DNA of 64,000 nucleotides from Bauldia sp963759235 (GTDB lineage: Bacteria; Pseudomonadota; Alphaproteobacteria; Rhizobiales; Kaistiaceae). Location of the stretch: positions 434,001 through 498,000 of the forward strand of contig CAVWYO010000008.1 of the NCBI GenBank assembly GCA_963759235.1, in the 5' to 3' direction. Of this stretch, positions 1 through 9,835 are shown piece by piece. Below the pieces are notes generated by a model that saw nothing but the letters and a program-made list of their open reading frames with translations, did not search any database and was not told the origin of the DNA. Both the position numbers and the translations under genes were made by a program. Positions within the stretch are counted from its first letter, which is position 1. Each line of letters opens with the position of its first letter.

Positions 1-196
1 GATCGCTTAGAAACTTGATGGTTTCCAAGACCTCGTCAGGGGTCTCGTCATCGTCGACCACCGGCTTGATGCGATCATAAAAGCGGCGAACGCGGTACTG
101 GTATTTATCCAGCCTCTTGCGATCCAGGTAGACCAGCCTGGCGCCAATGATCAGCGCCAGACAGACTGCGATGACGATCAGCCAAATCCAGGTCAT
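1..196 (-). CDS. Small membrane protein, cut by window edge
   Basis: The gene begins with ATG at 196 and runs off the left edge after about 65 codons. The N-terminus is one strong hydrophobic segment (begins MTWIWLIVIAVCLALIIG) followed by a basic stretch (DRKRLDKYQYRVRR) and an acidic tail, so it should be a single-pass inner-membrane protein with a cytoplasmic C-terminus. The start overlaps the stop of the preceding small gene by ATGA, which implies translational coupling. Its place after the GTA tail-fibre gene suggests a phage-type accessory or lysis role. This is inference only; I do not recognise the family. Confidence 0.55.
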   Translation of the reverse strand, partial: MTWIWLIVIAVCLALIIGARLVYLDRKRLDKYQYRVRRFYDRIKPVVDDDETPDEVLETIKFLSD

Positions 197-408
197 TTGT
201 TCTTTCCCTGGCCCCGCCTTCTCGCCAATTTTCTATCCAACGCCTTACGCTCATTTTCGATTGTAGCAGTGATCCTCCGTTGCTCCCGTCGATGCTCCAG
301 TATCGTTCTAAGCATCCCCGGCAAAATCGGTATCACCGCTAAGGCCAACAAGACGGCAACGCCGCCAAATGGCCCCAACTCCTTGATGGCAGTCCCGATG
401 TCTTCCAA
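193..408 (-). CDS. Small membrane protein, holin-like position
   Basis: This 71-residue protein has one central hydrophobic segment (residues about 14-34, including GGVAVLLALAVIPILPGM) and a very basic C-terminal half rich in Arg and Lys. Size, topology and charge match many phage holins or spanin-like accessory proteins. It lies downstream of the tail-fibre gene on the same strand and is coupled by ATGA overlap to the next small membrane protein. No endolysin is visible beside it in the window. The holin assignment rests on position and topology, not on a recognised family. Confidence 0.5.
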   Translation of the reverse strand: MEDIGTAIKELGPFGGVAVLLALAVIPILPGMLRTILEHRREQRRITATIENERKALDRKLARRRGQGKNK

Positions 409-607
409 TGCACCCCCCGGCTAAACATCGTGGAGGTTGCATCAACATAGGAGCTTATATCAAGGCTCGAATATGATAGTTCCCGGATTGTGACTTCTCA
501 AGGGCTGCAATGCTGCGATGCGGAAATATGGGTAACGCCAACTTGGTGCGTTTGCTACCGAATGCCGGAGGATTGCGATGACGTGCCGCGACGGCGCTTC
601 GTCGGGC

Positions 608-2452
608 TCAACCGATCTGTCCGCCGGTCGCCGTGGTCCCGGTGGTGTTGCCGGGAAGGTAAGAGTCCGGCGTCGCACCAACCGTCACCGCCGAATTCAT
701 CTGCACATTGTAGCGCTTGCCGGTCGCCGATCCGACGAATGTGATCCCGGAATAGGTGATGGTCGAGCAAGATGTCGCCCACAGGAAGCCGTTGCCGGAA
801 CCCGTCGAAAACCCCGGAGTCCCGGTTAGCGTGACGGTCAGACCCGTGGTCCGGAAGCAGCCCTGATCGTTGCAGCGAATGTGCTGGTTCGCCCCGGCGG
901 CGATCTCGTAGTCTCCGGACGCAAGGATCACCGCCTGACGGAGCGCCGAGACATGGGCGGTGCCGGTTCCCGCGAAGACGATGTTTTGGAAGCTCAACTG
1001 GCCGGTCTCGGCCGATAGATCGTAAGCGCTCGAAAAGCTGGTTGTCGTCTTCAGATCCTTGACCCGGCAGCCGCCGCCAGGCTTGACATGAATAGCCCCA
1101 AGAAATCCCGAGTCGCTGTCGACGATGACGTTCGACGGCGTGCCGGCGTTTCCCTGGATGACGAGATATTCCGGCGCTGCCTGACCGACACAGACCGGCA
1201 CGTCGGCGCGGGCGTAGGTACCATCGGCGAGCTGGATCGTGACCGTGTAGCCATTGAAATCGATCGTCGCGATCGCGTCGAGCGCGTGTTGCAAGGTTTC
1301 GAAGGCATGGCCGGAGCCCGACGCCAGGCCATTGTTGGCGTCGTCGCCATCGGTGGCGTCGACATAATAGCTGCGGTCGGCGGTGAGCGTCTCGCGCGGT
1401 GTCGAAACGAGCGCGTCCTGCTTGCTGCCGTCGAGCGCGTCGAGCGCATCCTTCACCGTCGCTCCCGAGACGCCGCTGTCGTTGTCGACCTGGCTGGCAT
1501 CGTAGTCGCTCGCCGCCGCGGCAACCGCGCCGGTGCGGCCGAAGACGCTGGCGATCGGCACTGACGGGATCGCCGCATCGAGCGCGTCGAGGGCATCCTT
1601 GACCGTCGCTCCGGAGACGCCGCTGTCGTTGTCGACCTGGCTGGCGTTGTAGTCGCTCGCCGCCGCGGCAACCGCGCCGGTGCGGCCGAAGACGCTGGCG
1701 ACGGCGCCGCCACCGCCGCCCCCACCCGCGGCGATCTCGTCGATCGCGTCCTGGACGGTCGCGGCGGCGAGGCCGGAGGTGGCGTTGTCATAGAGGATCG
1801 CCGGCAGCCCGCTGTCTTTGTCGATGCGGATCGACTCGATCCAGCCGCTGCCATCGGCCGAGACCTTGAAGACGAAGTCGGTGTCGCCGGCAAGCCCGAC
1901 CTCGGCCCGTCCCGAGGAGCCGCTCTGGAAAAGGAGCGACGCGGTATCGGCGTCGGCTTCCTTGTCGACGATGAAGCGCACGTCGCCGCTGCCGCCCTCG
2001 CCCGCCGCGATGCCGGTGAACAGGACCGCGTTGGAACGAACGGCCAGCCGGTTGGTGTCGTCGGCCGTGGTGTTGACGCCGAACCTGGCAACCGCGCCGA
2101 GAAAGGTGCCGACCGGCTGCCACGCATCGCCGTCAAAGACGAGCACGGTCTGGCTGGCGAGGTCGAACACGATCCAGCCGGCCGACGGGGTGAGGAAGGC
2201 CCAGGCGCCGTCGACATAGGCGGCAACGTCGTTCTCGTGGCCGGACCACGCGCCGGTCGCCGAAGCCGGCACCACGTAGCGGTCGCCCGCGTCGGGCGTG
2301 GACGGCGGATCGGTCGCGGCGATATCGACGACGCCGATCTGGACGACCGAGTCCAGCACCTTCAGCGCCTCGTTGTGAGTGACGTGCTTCTGCGCCTGGG
2401 CGGCCGCGAGATAAGGCAGGCCCAGATGGTCGGTGGTGAGCGGATCAGACAT
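608..2452 (-). CDS. DUF2793 phage/GTA tail-fibre-like protein
   Basis: The N-terminus (residues 1-110, begins MSDPLTTDHLGLPYL) matches the DUF2793 family, found on structural proteins of alphaproteobacterial prophages and GTAs. A Gly-rich hinge is followed by two near-identical units containing ASVFGRTGAVAAAASDY and DNDSGVSGATVKDALDALD, a typical tail-fibre shaft repeat. The last ~270 residues are Ser/Thr/Gly-rich with parallel beta-helix character (for example DATDGDDANNGLASG), as in receptor-binding tips. ATG at 2452 is preferred because it overlaps the stop of the hub gene. It probably forms the distal fibre that contacts the recipient cell surface. Confidence 0.75.
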   Translation of the reverse strand: MSDPLTTDHLGLPYLAAAQAQKHVTHNEALKVLDSVVQIGVVDIAATDPPSTPDAGDRYVVPASATGAWSGHENDVAAYVDGAWAFLTPSAGWIVFDLASQTVLVFDGDAWQPVGTFLGAVARFGVNTTADDTNRLAVRSNAVLFTGIAAGEGGSGDVRFIVDKEADADTASLLFQSGSSGRAEVGLAGDTDFVFKVSADGSGWIESIRIDKDSGLPAILYDNATSGLAAATVQDAIDEIAAGGGGGGGAVASVFGRTGAVAAAASDYNASQVDNDSGVSGATVKDALDALDAAIPSVPIASVFGRTGAVAAAASDYDASQVDNDSGVSGATVKDALDALDGSKQDALVSTPRETLTADRSYYVDATDGDDANNGLASGSGHAFETLQHALDAIATIDFNGYTVTIQLADGTYARADVPVCVGQAAPEYLVIQGNAGTPSNVIVDSDSGFLGAIHVKPGGGCRVKDLKTTTSFSSAYDLSAETGQLSFQNIVFAGTGTAHVSALRQAVILASGDYEIAAGANQHIRCNDQGCFRTTGLTVTLTGTPGFSTGSGNGFLWATSCSTITYSGITFVGSATGKRYNVQMNSAVTVGATPDSYLPGNTTGTTATGGQIG

Positions 2453-5400
2453 CGAAGACACCCTCGGCGGCGAGACCCGGTCCCTCGGTCGGGCTCACCT
2501 GGCTGGCGCGAATGGAAAGCTCTGACGGCGGGCTGCCGAAGTCGGCGGCCTGATCCGCCGCGTCGTAGACGACCGACGGTGTGGCGACGATGAAGGTGCG
2601 CACCGGCTCGCCGCCGTCGAGAATCTCGACCTGGTAGGCTTCGCTGGTTTCCGCGAGGGGAACCTCGACCGGCTCCCACGCATCGCCGCCGATCCGCGTC
2701 TGGCGGATCCAGGCGATGGTGACGTCGCCGGTGGTCGCGTCGCGAACCGCGCCGAGATGCACCGGCGGCAGGCAGGTGAGCCCGCGCCGGGCGGGCGTCA
2801 GCATGATGTCGACGAAGACGTCCGGATCGTAGACCGCGCCGGCCGGCCCGCAGCGCGCGGTGAGCGCGAGGCTCGATTCCGCTTCGCTGAGGTCGAGCGG
2901 CTCGACCGCCCCGTCGAGGAGGACGAACCGGGCGCCGGCGTCATGGCCGAGCGCCGCGATATCGGCGGTTCCGCCCTGCCCGCGCAGCAAGCCCTCAAGC
3001 CGCCAGGTGGTCGCGTCGAGCATGGTCGCGGTCTGGAACTGCACCACCTCGAAGCCCGAATCGCCGTCGCCGATGGCGGCGGCGTTGCCGCCGTTCAGGA
3101 CGGCGGCCTCGGGAATGCTTGCAAACGTGCCGCCATAGAGGGTTACGTCGATGGCGTTCGCCCGGTCCCATCGCCCGACGGGACCGGCAGGCAGCGGCGC
3201 GACCAGTTCGCCCATCACCGCCCGCTGCTCGATCGCCTGGCGCGCGACATAGCCGGTGTCGGGCGTGCCGAGCGCAATCGCCAGCGGGCCCGTCCACGGC
3301 ACGGCGAAGGCCGCGACCCGCGGGGCGTCGGGCGGCTCGTCGCCGGTGAGGAGCGGCAGGTCGATGAAGAGGACCTCCGGTGCCGAAGCGACCGGCGCCG
3401 TTGGCGGCAGCACGACCCGCGGTTCGGCCGGCGGCGGCGACAGGATGGCCGGCTCGATGCTCCGCGCCTCGATGCGGCGCACGAGCCCGTCCTCGATGCG
3501 GGTGACGAGCAGCGTCCGGCTGACGCCGTCGGCGGTCACGTCGCAGATGTCGGCCGGCTCCAGCGCCAGCGTCTTGGCGGTCAGCGACAGGCCATAGGTC
3601 TCGCGGCCAGCCCAGATGTCCTGCAGGATCGCCTCGGCGAGACCGGTGGCGACGCCATGACTCATCGCCGTGCTTGTGGAAGTCGATTGGGTGCGGCCGC
3701 TGCCGGTGACCAGCCGCCGCGCCGCGGCGATCGTCGCACGGAAATCGGCGAGCGGGTCGTCGAAGCCGATGGCGATTTCCGCCGGCAATTCCGTCTCCTG
3801 GGCGCGGCGCACCGAGATGAGCGGCCGGCCGGAATCCTCGGCGAGATCGGCATCGTCGTACGCGGCGGTCGCCTTCCGCCCGCGGCGGACGAAGCGGACC
3901 GCGTCGGTCGACTCATACGCCTCGAAGAGAAGCAGCGCGGCGAGCGGCTCCAGCGCCTGGCGCGCCGAGATAATGCTGTCGATCAGGTAGCCGTCGACGA
4001 TGCCGTCGAGTTCCTCAACGTCCGTGTCGTCGATCTCGTAGTCGCCGAGAATCGCCTTGACCAGGTCGGTCGCCGGCGCCGAGCCAAGCCGCCCGGTCAG
4101 CCAGTGACCGGCCGTCCAGTTGGCGCCGTCCGACCAGACGTCGGTCAGATACGGAAACGCCGGATAGGGTCGCGCGTCCCACGTCCACAGATGCGTCATG
4201 TCCTCTTCGATCATCCGCCCGCCATAGACGGACGAGATCGGGTTGCTGTTGCTCGCATAGTCCGGGTCGCCGGGATCGAAGAAGGTGACGACCGCTTCGA
4301 GGAAGCGGCGCTGCACCAGGTCGTCGCGGGCGCCGGTCGAGTAATAGGGGATGGCGCTCGCCGACGACTTCGGGTCGGGAAAGACGTTCGGCTGGTTGGC
4401 GCCCTTGTCGACCGCCGGGCAGCCGAGTTCGGTCAGCCAGATCGGCTTGCTCTCCGGCACCCAGTCGGTCGGGCTGCCCGACTCGACCCCACCCGGCCGG
4501 TTGTAGTGCTGGTTCTTCCACCAGCTCTTCAGGTCCTTGTAGCGGAACACCCACGGCTTGCCGTAGGCGCCGTCGGTGATCGTCGGTCCGGATCTGGTCG
4601 TTGCGGTCGCTCTTCGAGGCGTAATACCAGTCGAAGCCTTCGCCGCCGGCGACGTTGGAGCGGAAATAGACCGCGCTCCGCCCGTCGTCCCACGCCGCCG
4701 CGTCGAGGTGGTCGCTGCCGTCGCGCCAGTCGGCGAGCGGCATGTAGTCGTCGACCGCGACCGCGTCGATGTCGTCGCTCGCCCACAACGGATCGAGGTG
4801 GAAGTGGACGTCGTCGGAGCCGTCGCTCGGCTGGTGGCCGAAATACTCGCTCCAGTCGGCCCCATAGGAGAGCCGGACCGAGGCGCCGAGCACGCTTCGC
4901 ACATCGCCGGCGAGATCGACCAGCGCGCTGACGAAGGGATAGTGCGAGGCGCTGGAGCGGAGCGTCGTCAGGCCGCGCAGCTCCGAGCCGATCAGGAAGG
5001 CATCGACGCCGCCCGCCGCCTTGCAAAGATGGGCGTAGTGGAGGATTAGCCGGCGAAACGACCATTCGTCGGGACCGGAATAGACCACGTCGTCGCCGAC
5101 GATTGCGAAGTCGCCCGGTGCGGCCGAGCCGACGAAATCGTCGATCTCGTCCGCCGCGGTCGCCGTCTGGTCGGGCGAGCCCGGCTCGCCCGGCGCTTTC
5201 GACGCCGTGATGCTGCCGCGCCAGGGGTAGGCGGCCTGCTCCGCCTCGCCGTATGGATCGGTGAGGCCGTTCCCCGCCGCGATGTCCATCATGATGAAGG
5301 GGACGAACATCACCTTGAGGCCGCGGTCGCCGAGATCGCGGATGGCGGCGACCAGCGAGGCGTCGCTCGGCGTGCCGCCAAAGGCGGGCTTGCCTTGGTA

Positions 5401-6348
5401 TTGGCTAACCAGGCGCGCGGTGGCGCGGGTCAGTCCCGCCGCCCGCCATTCGACCGTCGTGTCGATGGTCCGCGTCGTCACGCCGGGCTTCAGCGTAGAG
5501 TGATTGGCGCGAAGGTCGTCGCCGAACCACGTCGCCACCAGCCCGACGCTCGAAAGGTTCGGACAGAGCCCGGTCAATTCTCCGACCGAAGCGCTCCAGT
5601 CGGTGGTGGCGCGGTCGGTGTGGCGGGTCAGCGGCTCCTTGTGGCCGGGGCTCTTGATCTCCCGGACCGGGGTCGGCGAATAGCCGAACTCCGTCGCACC
5701 GGGAATCATCGCCACGGCGCGCACCTTGTTCTCCAGCCGGCCGACGGCGCGGATCACCTCGAAGGAGAGGAGCGGAATGCGGTTGCCGAATTCTTCCAGC
5801 GGCAGCCGCTCGAAGACGATGTAGGCGGTGCCCCGATAGGCGGGCGCCTCGCCGCCGCCCTGCTTCGCCTCGATCAGGCTGTCGCGGTCCTGCCCCTCCG
5901 AGCCGTGATAGACGCGGTAGTTGGCCGACACCATGTCGAACGGCCGGCCGTCGGCCCATACCCGACCGATCCGGTCGATCTTGCCTTCACTGAGGCCGAC
6001 GGCAAAATTGGCGAAGTAGCTGTAGCGTTTGACGGTCGTGCCGCTCGACCCGCCCTTGCCGCCGCCTTCCGTCTCCCTCGACACCTCCTCCTCGAAGTGC
6101 GTCGCCCAGATCACCTGGCCGGCGATCCTCACCCGCCCGTAGACGCGCGGGATCGGCGCGCCTTCGCGCGAGGTCTGGATCTCGAGGTCGGAAAGCCGGC
6201 CGGTCTCCGCCGTCCGCTTCTCGCCGAACAGCGACTGGTCGATGGCGTAGCCGGCGATCGCGCCGGCCGCGCGCCCGAGCGCTACGCCGACCGGGCCGAA
6301 CAGCCCGCCGACCGCCGCGCCGGCAGCGGAGAGAACAAGGGTTGCCAT
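2445..6348 (-). CDS. GTA baseplate hub / megatron (gp15), frameshifted
   Basis: This ~1300-residue protein corresponds to RcGTA gene 15, the baseplate hub with a GTA TIM-barrel-like domain and phage-tail domains. The N-terminal part (begins MATLVLSAAGAAVGGLFG) is in one frame to about 4587. From there the rest (from ITDGAYGKPWVFRYKDLK) is in another frame down to the stop at 2445. An extra C in the GGACC run at about 4585-4588 (minus-strand reading) accounts for the switch: removing it restores one continuous protein. It lies directly after the NlpC/P60 gene and overlaps the fibre gene, as in other GTA clusters. Identity is confident; whether the indel is real is not. Confidence 0.85.
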
Positions 6349-6458
6349 GAGTTACCGTCTTCGCCTGGCTGGCTTGAGCGCCCGCCGCAGGCGTCTCAGA
6401 TGCGCAAATCCGACCGTGCGGGCGTGAGTTCCCGGAGCGTCCCAACGACCCTCCGAAC

Positions 6459-6562
6459 CGTCATTCCGGCGAAAGCCGGAATCCATCACCGGCGCGGCCG
6501 ATGTTCCAACGCCGGGGACGTCGAACCGTCAGCGATGGACCCCGGCTGCCGCCGGGGTGACG
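6459..6562. repeat. Intergenic palindromic repeat, copy 1
   Basis: About 104 bp bounded by inverted ends (CGTCATTCCGGCGAAAGCCG at one side, CCGCCGGGGTGACG at the other), with ATCC and GGACCCCGGC motifs inside. It is the widespread dispersed palindrome whose conceptual translation reads HSGESRNP. Two further copies lie at 9726-9828 and 10634-10740, all between GTA tail genes. Each could form a long hairpin and may modulate read-through or mRNA stability within the tail operon. Confidence 0.7.
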
Positions 6563-6626
6563 TGTGTAGAAGCGGCCCGCGTCTGGCTCCCGCGGAAGTG
6601 CCGCGGAATCGCCGCACGTCAAGGCG

Positions 6627-7069
6627 TTACCCTATTTCCGGAAACGAGAACGCAAAGGCTGCCCGCCGCCGCCACCACGGCGTCAGCGCCGCGGTCGCAA
6701 CCGCAGCCCCCTGGTGAGCGTGCACCATCCGGCCGCCGCCGATGAGAATCGCAGCATGCTTGGCCGGCAAGTTGTCACGCCAGCGGAAGAGCAGGACATC
6801 GCCGTCCCCGGCGTCCGCAACCGCGACGGCCACCAGATGCCGCCCGGCCGCCTCGGCAAGGTTTCGGCGCCCTGCGCCTCGGCCCAGTCGGGCGTGTAGG
6901 CGATGAGCGCCTCCGGCTCCGGCCCGTAGAGCGCCCGCCAGACGCCGCGGATCAGCCCGAGGCAGTCGCAGCCGACGCCTTTCAGCGACGCCTGATGCCG
7001 GTACGGCGTGCCGATCCAGCTCCACGCTTCGGCGACGATCGCCGCGCGGGTGACCCCGGCGGCGGTCAC
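6627..7069 (-). CDS. GTA NlpC/P60 cell-wall peptidase (gp14), frameshifted
   Basis: It starts with GTG at 7069, overlapping the stop of the DUF2163 gene. The first part carries the catalytic Cys region (GVGCDCLGLIRGVW) of NlpC/P60 papain-like hydrolases. After AETL the protein continues in another frame with the His-containing segment PAKHAAILIGGGRMVHAHQG, ending at 6627. One missing C in the run near 6861 restores a ~147-residue protein. In RcGTA this peptidase cuts peptidoglycan during DNA entry or tail assembly. Position between gp13 and gp15 agrees. Confidence 0.8.
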
Positions 7070-7956
7070 TTGATCACCGCCTTGCCGTCGTTGCCGTCGC
7101 CCTGGTGGGCATAGGACAGCGTGAAATCGTTCCCCGGCATGTGCGGGAAGCCGCGGAAGTTCGCGGTGTTGTCGAACTTGGCCTGGCAGGTTGCGAAGCG
7201 CTTGTCGCAGCCGGCATTGATGACGAAGTCGTCGCCGGTCGCGATGTCGTCGTGCATCGGCTGCCACAGCTCGACGATGGCGTCGCCACTCTGCTTGCGG
7301 TGGCTGCGCACTTCCGCCCCGATCCCGCTGTTGGCGCCGCTCGACCAGACGAAATGGCCTCGGTCGAACCAGCCGGCCGCAAAGCCGTCGAGCCCGCTTG
7401 CGGTGAAGCGCCGACGATCGCTGACGGCGACCACCGTGCCGGTTGCCTGGAAATCCGGGTCGCTGAGATTGATCCCGCAGCGCGCGTCGCCGAGGTCGGC
7501 GTCGCAGGTCGGGCGGAAGGCGCGGCCCTTGGTCTCGTCGAGGCTGGCGGCAAGCCCGCGCACCTCGGCGCGAAAGGCGCCGTCCTCGCGGATCACCTCG
7601 CCGAGATGGCCGACCCTGAGGAGCTGGCGCTCCGACGGCGTCGTCCAGTTGACCAGGTGAATCCTGACCTCGGCGTTGTCGTAGCGTCCCGCCGCCAGGT
7701 CGTCGGCGTCAAGACGATCCGAGGAGAGCGCCCCGGACACCTCCATACCGCCGACGGCGAAGCCGGTGGAGCTCGCGTCCTCGCTGGCGTCGAAGCCCGA
7801 GGCCGGGTCGTAGTCGGTGCCGCCGAAGGAGAGCGGACGGTCGTGGTCGGTGAAGCCAAGCACGGTTCCATCCGTCCTCTCGATCTTCCAGCAGCGGCAG
7901 AGCGTCGTCACCCCGCCGGCGATATGCGCGGCGAGATCGGCATCGATCTGTCTCAT
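7066..7956 (-). CDS. GTA tail protein gp13, DUF2163
   Basis: This 296-residue protein (begins MRQIDADLAAHIAGG) shows the DUF2163 and bacteriophage BR0599-like architecture of RcGTA gene 13, a tail-tip or hub component. Features include a Cys pair in the central region (DADLGDARCGINL) and a C-terminal NAGCDKRFATCQAKF segment with a Cys pair, then FRGFPHMPGND, typical of the family. ATG at 7956 is chosen because it starts the conserved domain; the open frame upstream lies in repeat DNA. Its stop overlaps the GTG of the peptidase gene, which implies one operon. Confidence 0.88.
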   Translation of the reverse strand: MRQIDADLAAHIAGGVTTLCRCWKIERTDGTVLGFTDHDRPLSFGGTDYDPASGFDASEDASSTGFAVGGMEVSGALSSDRLDADDLAAGRYDNAEVRIHLVNWTTPSERQLLRVGHLGEVIREDGAFRAEVRGLAASLDETKGRAFRPTCDADLGDARCGINLSDPDFQATGTVVAVSDRRRFTASGLDGFAAGWFDRGHFVWSSGANSGIGAEVRSHRKQSGDAIVELWQPMHDDIATGDDFVINAGCDKRFATCQAKFDNTANFRGFPHMPGNDFTLSYAHQGDGNDGKAVIK

Positions 7957-8039
7957 GTCGTGGTCCTCGACCGTGATCGGATCGGGCGGGCAGAACAGCC
8001 TCGCCGGGTGATCCGTTTCGCCGCCTATTCTCCCGGGCG

Positions 8040-8215
8040 GGAGCGTTGCGAAACGGCTCTGGAAAGTGACTGATCGGCGTTGCGTCCTTCCAGGCTCGGG
8101 CACCGCCCGAGCACCTCAGGATGAGCTAAGTCTATGTTTCACAAGAACAAAACATCCTCATGCTGAGGCGCGCGCGGAACGCGCGCCTCGAAGCACGCAA
8201 CACATCTGTCCACGA
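8040..8215. repeat. Dispersed intergenic repeat type II, copy 1
   Basis: The gap 7957-8262 contains no gene. It holds a repeat with segments CATCCTCATGCTGAGG, GCGCGCGGAACGCGCGCC and GCGTTGCGTCC plus flanking GGCTCGGGC. Related copies occur at 12556-12690 and, in reverse orientation, at 19650-19835. It is the 'cctcatcctgaggagc' type element common in Hyphomicrobiales intergenic DNA and rich in short inverted repeats. All three copies lie within the GTA region. Confidence 0.65.
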
Positions 8216-8262
8216 ATCTCGCAACAGTCCCACACCAGGGGAGGAAAGCCGGCGCCCTCGCC

Positions 8263-8916
8263 TCAGAGCCTGATCTCCACCAGCGGAATCGCCGGGATAT
8301 CGCCGGCGGCGAAGCTGGTGAGGTTGATTTCCAGCCGGTCGGTGTCGAAGCGCACCGGCACGTCGAAGACGAAGCCGGCGGTCACAACGGTCCCCGCCGC
8401 CGGCACAGCGCCCGGCGCGAAGGTCACCACACCGGTGGTCGTGTCGCAGGTCCAATCGTCGCCCTCGCCCCCCTCGACCCCGTCCACCGCGACGCGGATC
8501 GTGCCGGCGACCGGCTTCTTGATCTCCCGCACATACGGCGCGTGCACGCCGCCATAGGTCTTGGCGAGCGAAAACGAATCCGTCGCGCCGTCGCCGTTGC
8601 CGATCGTCTGGTCGGTCGGCGCCACCGCCGTCGCCGGCGTGGCGGCGGAGCTGAAATCGACCCGGTCGCGCCAGCGGAACCCGTAGAGCCGACCGCGGCG
8701 CTCCTCGAAGAAGGCGATCACTGCGTGAAGATCGTCGAGCGAGCGGATCCCGTAGCCGGCATTGTAGCGCCGGCGCGAGTCCGCCCAGCGGCTGTTGCGC
8801 TCCTCGTGGCCGGAGCCGAGCGTCACCACCTCGGTCAGCCGCTCCGGACCGCCGGCCGAGCCGAAGGCGATTTCCGTCGGAAACAGGATCTCGTGGAAGG
8901 CGACCAAAGCGGGCAT
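8263..8916 (-). CDS. GTA distal tail protein gp12, DUF2460
   Basis: This 217-residue protein matches DUF2460, the distal tail protein family of RcGTA gene 12. The start MPALVAFHEILFPTEIAFGS and the internal ERNSRWADSRRRYNAG and GRLYGFRWRDRVDF segments are characteristic. It forms the ring joining tail tube and baseplate in known GTA particles. It lies 1 bp from the tape-measure gene upstream and is separated from gp13 by a repeat-filled gap. Confidence 0.9.
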   Translation of the reverse strand: MPALVAFHEILFPTEIAFGSAGGPERLTEVVTLGSGHEERNSRWADSRRRYNAGYGIRSLDDLHAVIAFFEERRGRLYGFRWRDRVDFSSAATPATAVAPTDQTIGNGDGATDSFSLAKTYGGVHAPYVREIKKPVAGTIRVAVDGVEGGEGDDWTCDTTTGVVTFAPGAVPAAGTVVTAGFVFDVPVRFDTDRLEINLTSFAAGDIPAIPLVEIRL

Positions 8917-8917
8917 G

Positions 8918-9493
8918 TCACAGTCCTCTGCGGCCGCGGCCGACGGCGCGGGCGAGCATCGCGGTCACCTGCGCCTCGGACTTGCGGAAGCTGTCGGCGT
9001 CCGGCGTCGTCACGTTGACGGTGACCGTGATGGGCCGCGCGCCGTCGCCGGCTATGCCGAGCTTCCCGTCACTGCCACGGGCAAGCGGCAGCACCGCCTC
9101 GGGCCCGGCCTCGCCTGCTACGCCGACTCCCCGCCCCAGCGGAAACACGGTCGGCATGGTGAGGATGCCGCCGCGGGCGAACGGCTTGAGGCGGCCGCCG
9201 GCAACAACCCCGCCGTTAGCCAGGCCGAAGCCGGCGAAGGCCGCGTCGACCGCGCCGCCGATCACGTTGGTGATCGGCTGCAAGGCGCGGTCGAAGGCGA
9301 TGCCGGCGAGCTTCAACGCGAGCGCGTTGAGCACGCTCTCGAAATCTCGCCCGCCGGCGACCGCCGACTTGAACGCGCCGGTGATCGCGGTCGAGAAGGT
9401 CGAGGCCTGCCGGCTCAGTTCGCTGAGGCTCTGGACGAACGGCCGCGTGTTCGCCGTGACGTCAATGGTCAGTTCGTCGATCGGTGTCGGCAT
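8918..9493 (-). CDS. GTA tail tape measure protein gp11
   Basis: This 191-residue protein is a short tape-measure protein. Its N-terminus (TIDVTANTRPFVQSLSEL) is helical, the middle is Ala/Gly-rich (ALKLAGIAFDRALQPITNVI), and it holds the motif GGILTMPTVFPL followed by AGEAGPEAVLPL, a hallmark of small phage tape-measure proteins. The length fits the very short tail of GTA particles. Its start overlaps the end of the upstream chaperone gene by about 25 bp. Confidence 0.85.
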   Translation of the reverse strand: MPTPIDELTIDVTANTRPFVQSLSELSRQASTFSTAITGAFKSAVAGGRDFESVLNALALKLAGIAFDRALQPITNVIGGAVDAAFAGFGLANGGVVAGGRLKPFARGGILTMPTVFPLGRGVGVAGEAGPEAVLPLARGSDGKLGIAGDGARPITVTVNVTTPDADSFRKSEAQVTAMLARAVGRGRRGL

Positions 9494-9705
9494 GGGTCTT
9501 CCGTCCCTTGTCCGGAAAGCGGGTCATCAGATCGTTCGAGCTGCCCGCGAGCCGGCGGACCGACGGCGGCCCCGAACAGCCCCTCCACCGCCGCGGCCAG
9601 CTCGCGCGGCGTCATCGCCCAGAAATCCCGGCTCGACAGCCTGAGCTGGCCGAAGCCCACCGCCATCACCTGCCGCCAGGGAAACGACTGCCGGTTCGTT
9701 GTCAC
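9469..9705 (-). CDS. Tail assembly chaperone, rcc01693 / DUF2376-like
   Basis: Starting at GTG 9705, it encodes about 78 residues (NRQSFPWRQVMAVGFGQL, then SSRDFWAMTPRELAAAVEG), matching the small phage tail assembly chaperone between gp10 and gp11 in RcGTA. The open frame extends further upstream, but that part translates repeat DNA (HSGESRNP), so the GTG start, preceded by AGGGAACGG, is preferred. It overlaps the tape-measure start, a usual arrangement for tail chaperones. Confidence 0.8.
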   Translation of the reverse strand: MTTNRQSFPWRQVMAVGFGQLRLSSRDFWAMTPRELAAAVEGLFGAAVGPPARGQLERSDDPLSGQGTEDPCRHRSTN

Positions 9706-9725
9706 ATTCCGTTCCCTCGCTCTCG

Positions 9726-9828
9726 CGTCACCCCGGCAAAAGCCGGGGTCCACCCGCGACCCATCGACGGCGGCGCGCCCCGGTGCTTTCTTAGCCGGCA
9801 ATGGATTCCGGCTTTCGCCGGAATGACG
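9726..9828. repeat. Intergenic palindromic repeat, copy 2
   Basis: Same family as 6459-6562, with inverted ends CGTCACCCCGGCAAAAGCCG and CGGCTTTCGCCGGAATGACG. It fills the gap between gp10 and the rcc01693-like gene. Confidence 0.7.
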
Positions 9829-9835
9829 GCGAGGG

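Noticed and set aside
2757..4931. 724-residue plus-strand open frame antisense to the hub gene
   Set aside because: It is Arg/Asp-rich low-information sequence caused by high-GC third positions on the opposite strand. The minus strand encodes a recognisable GTA hub.
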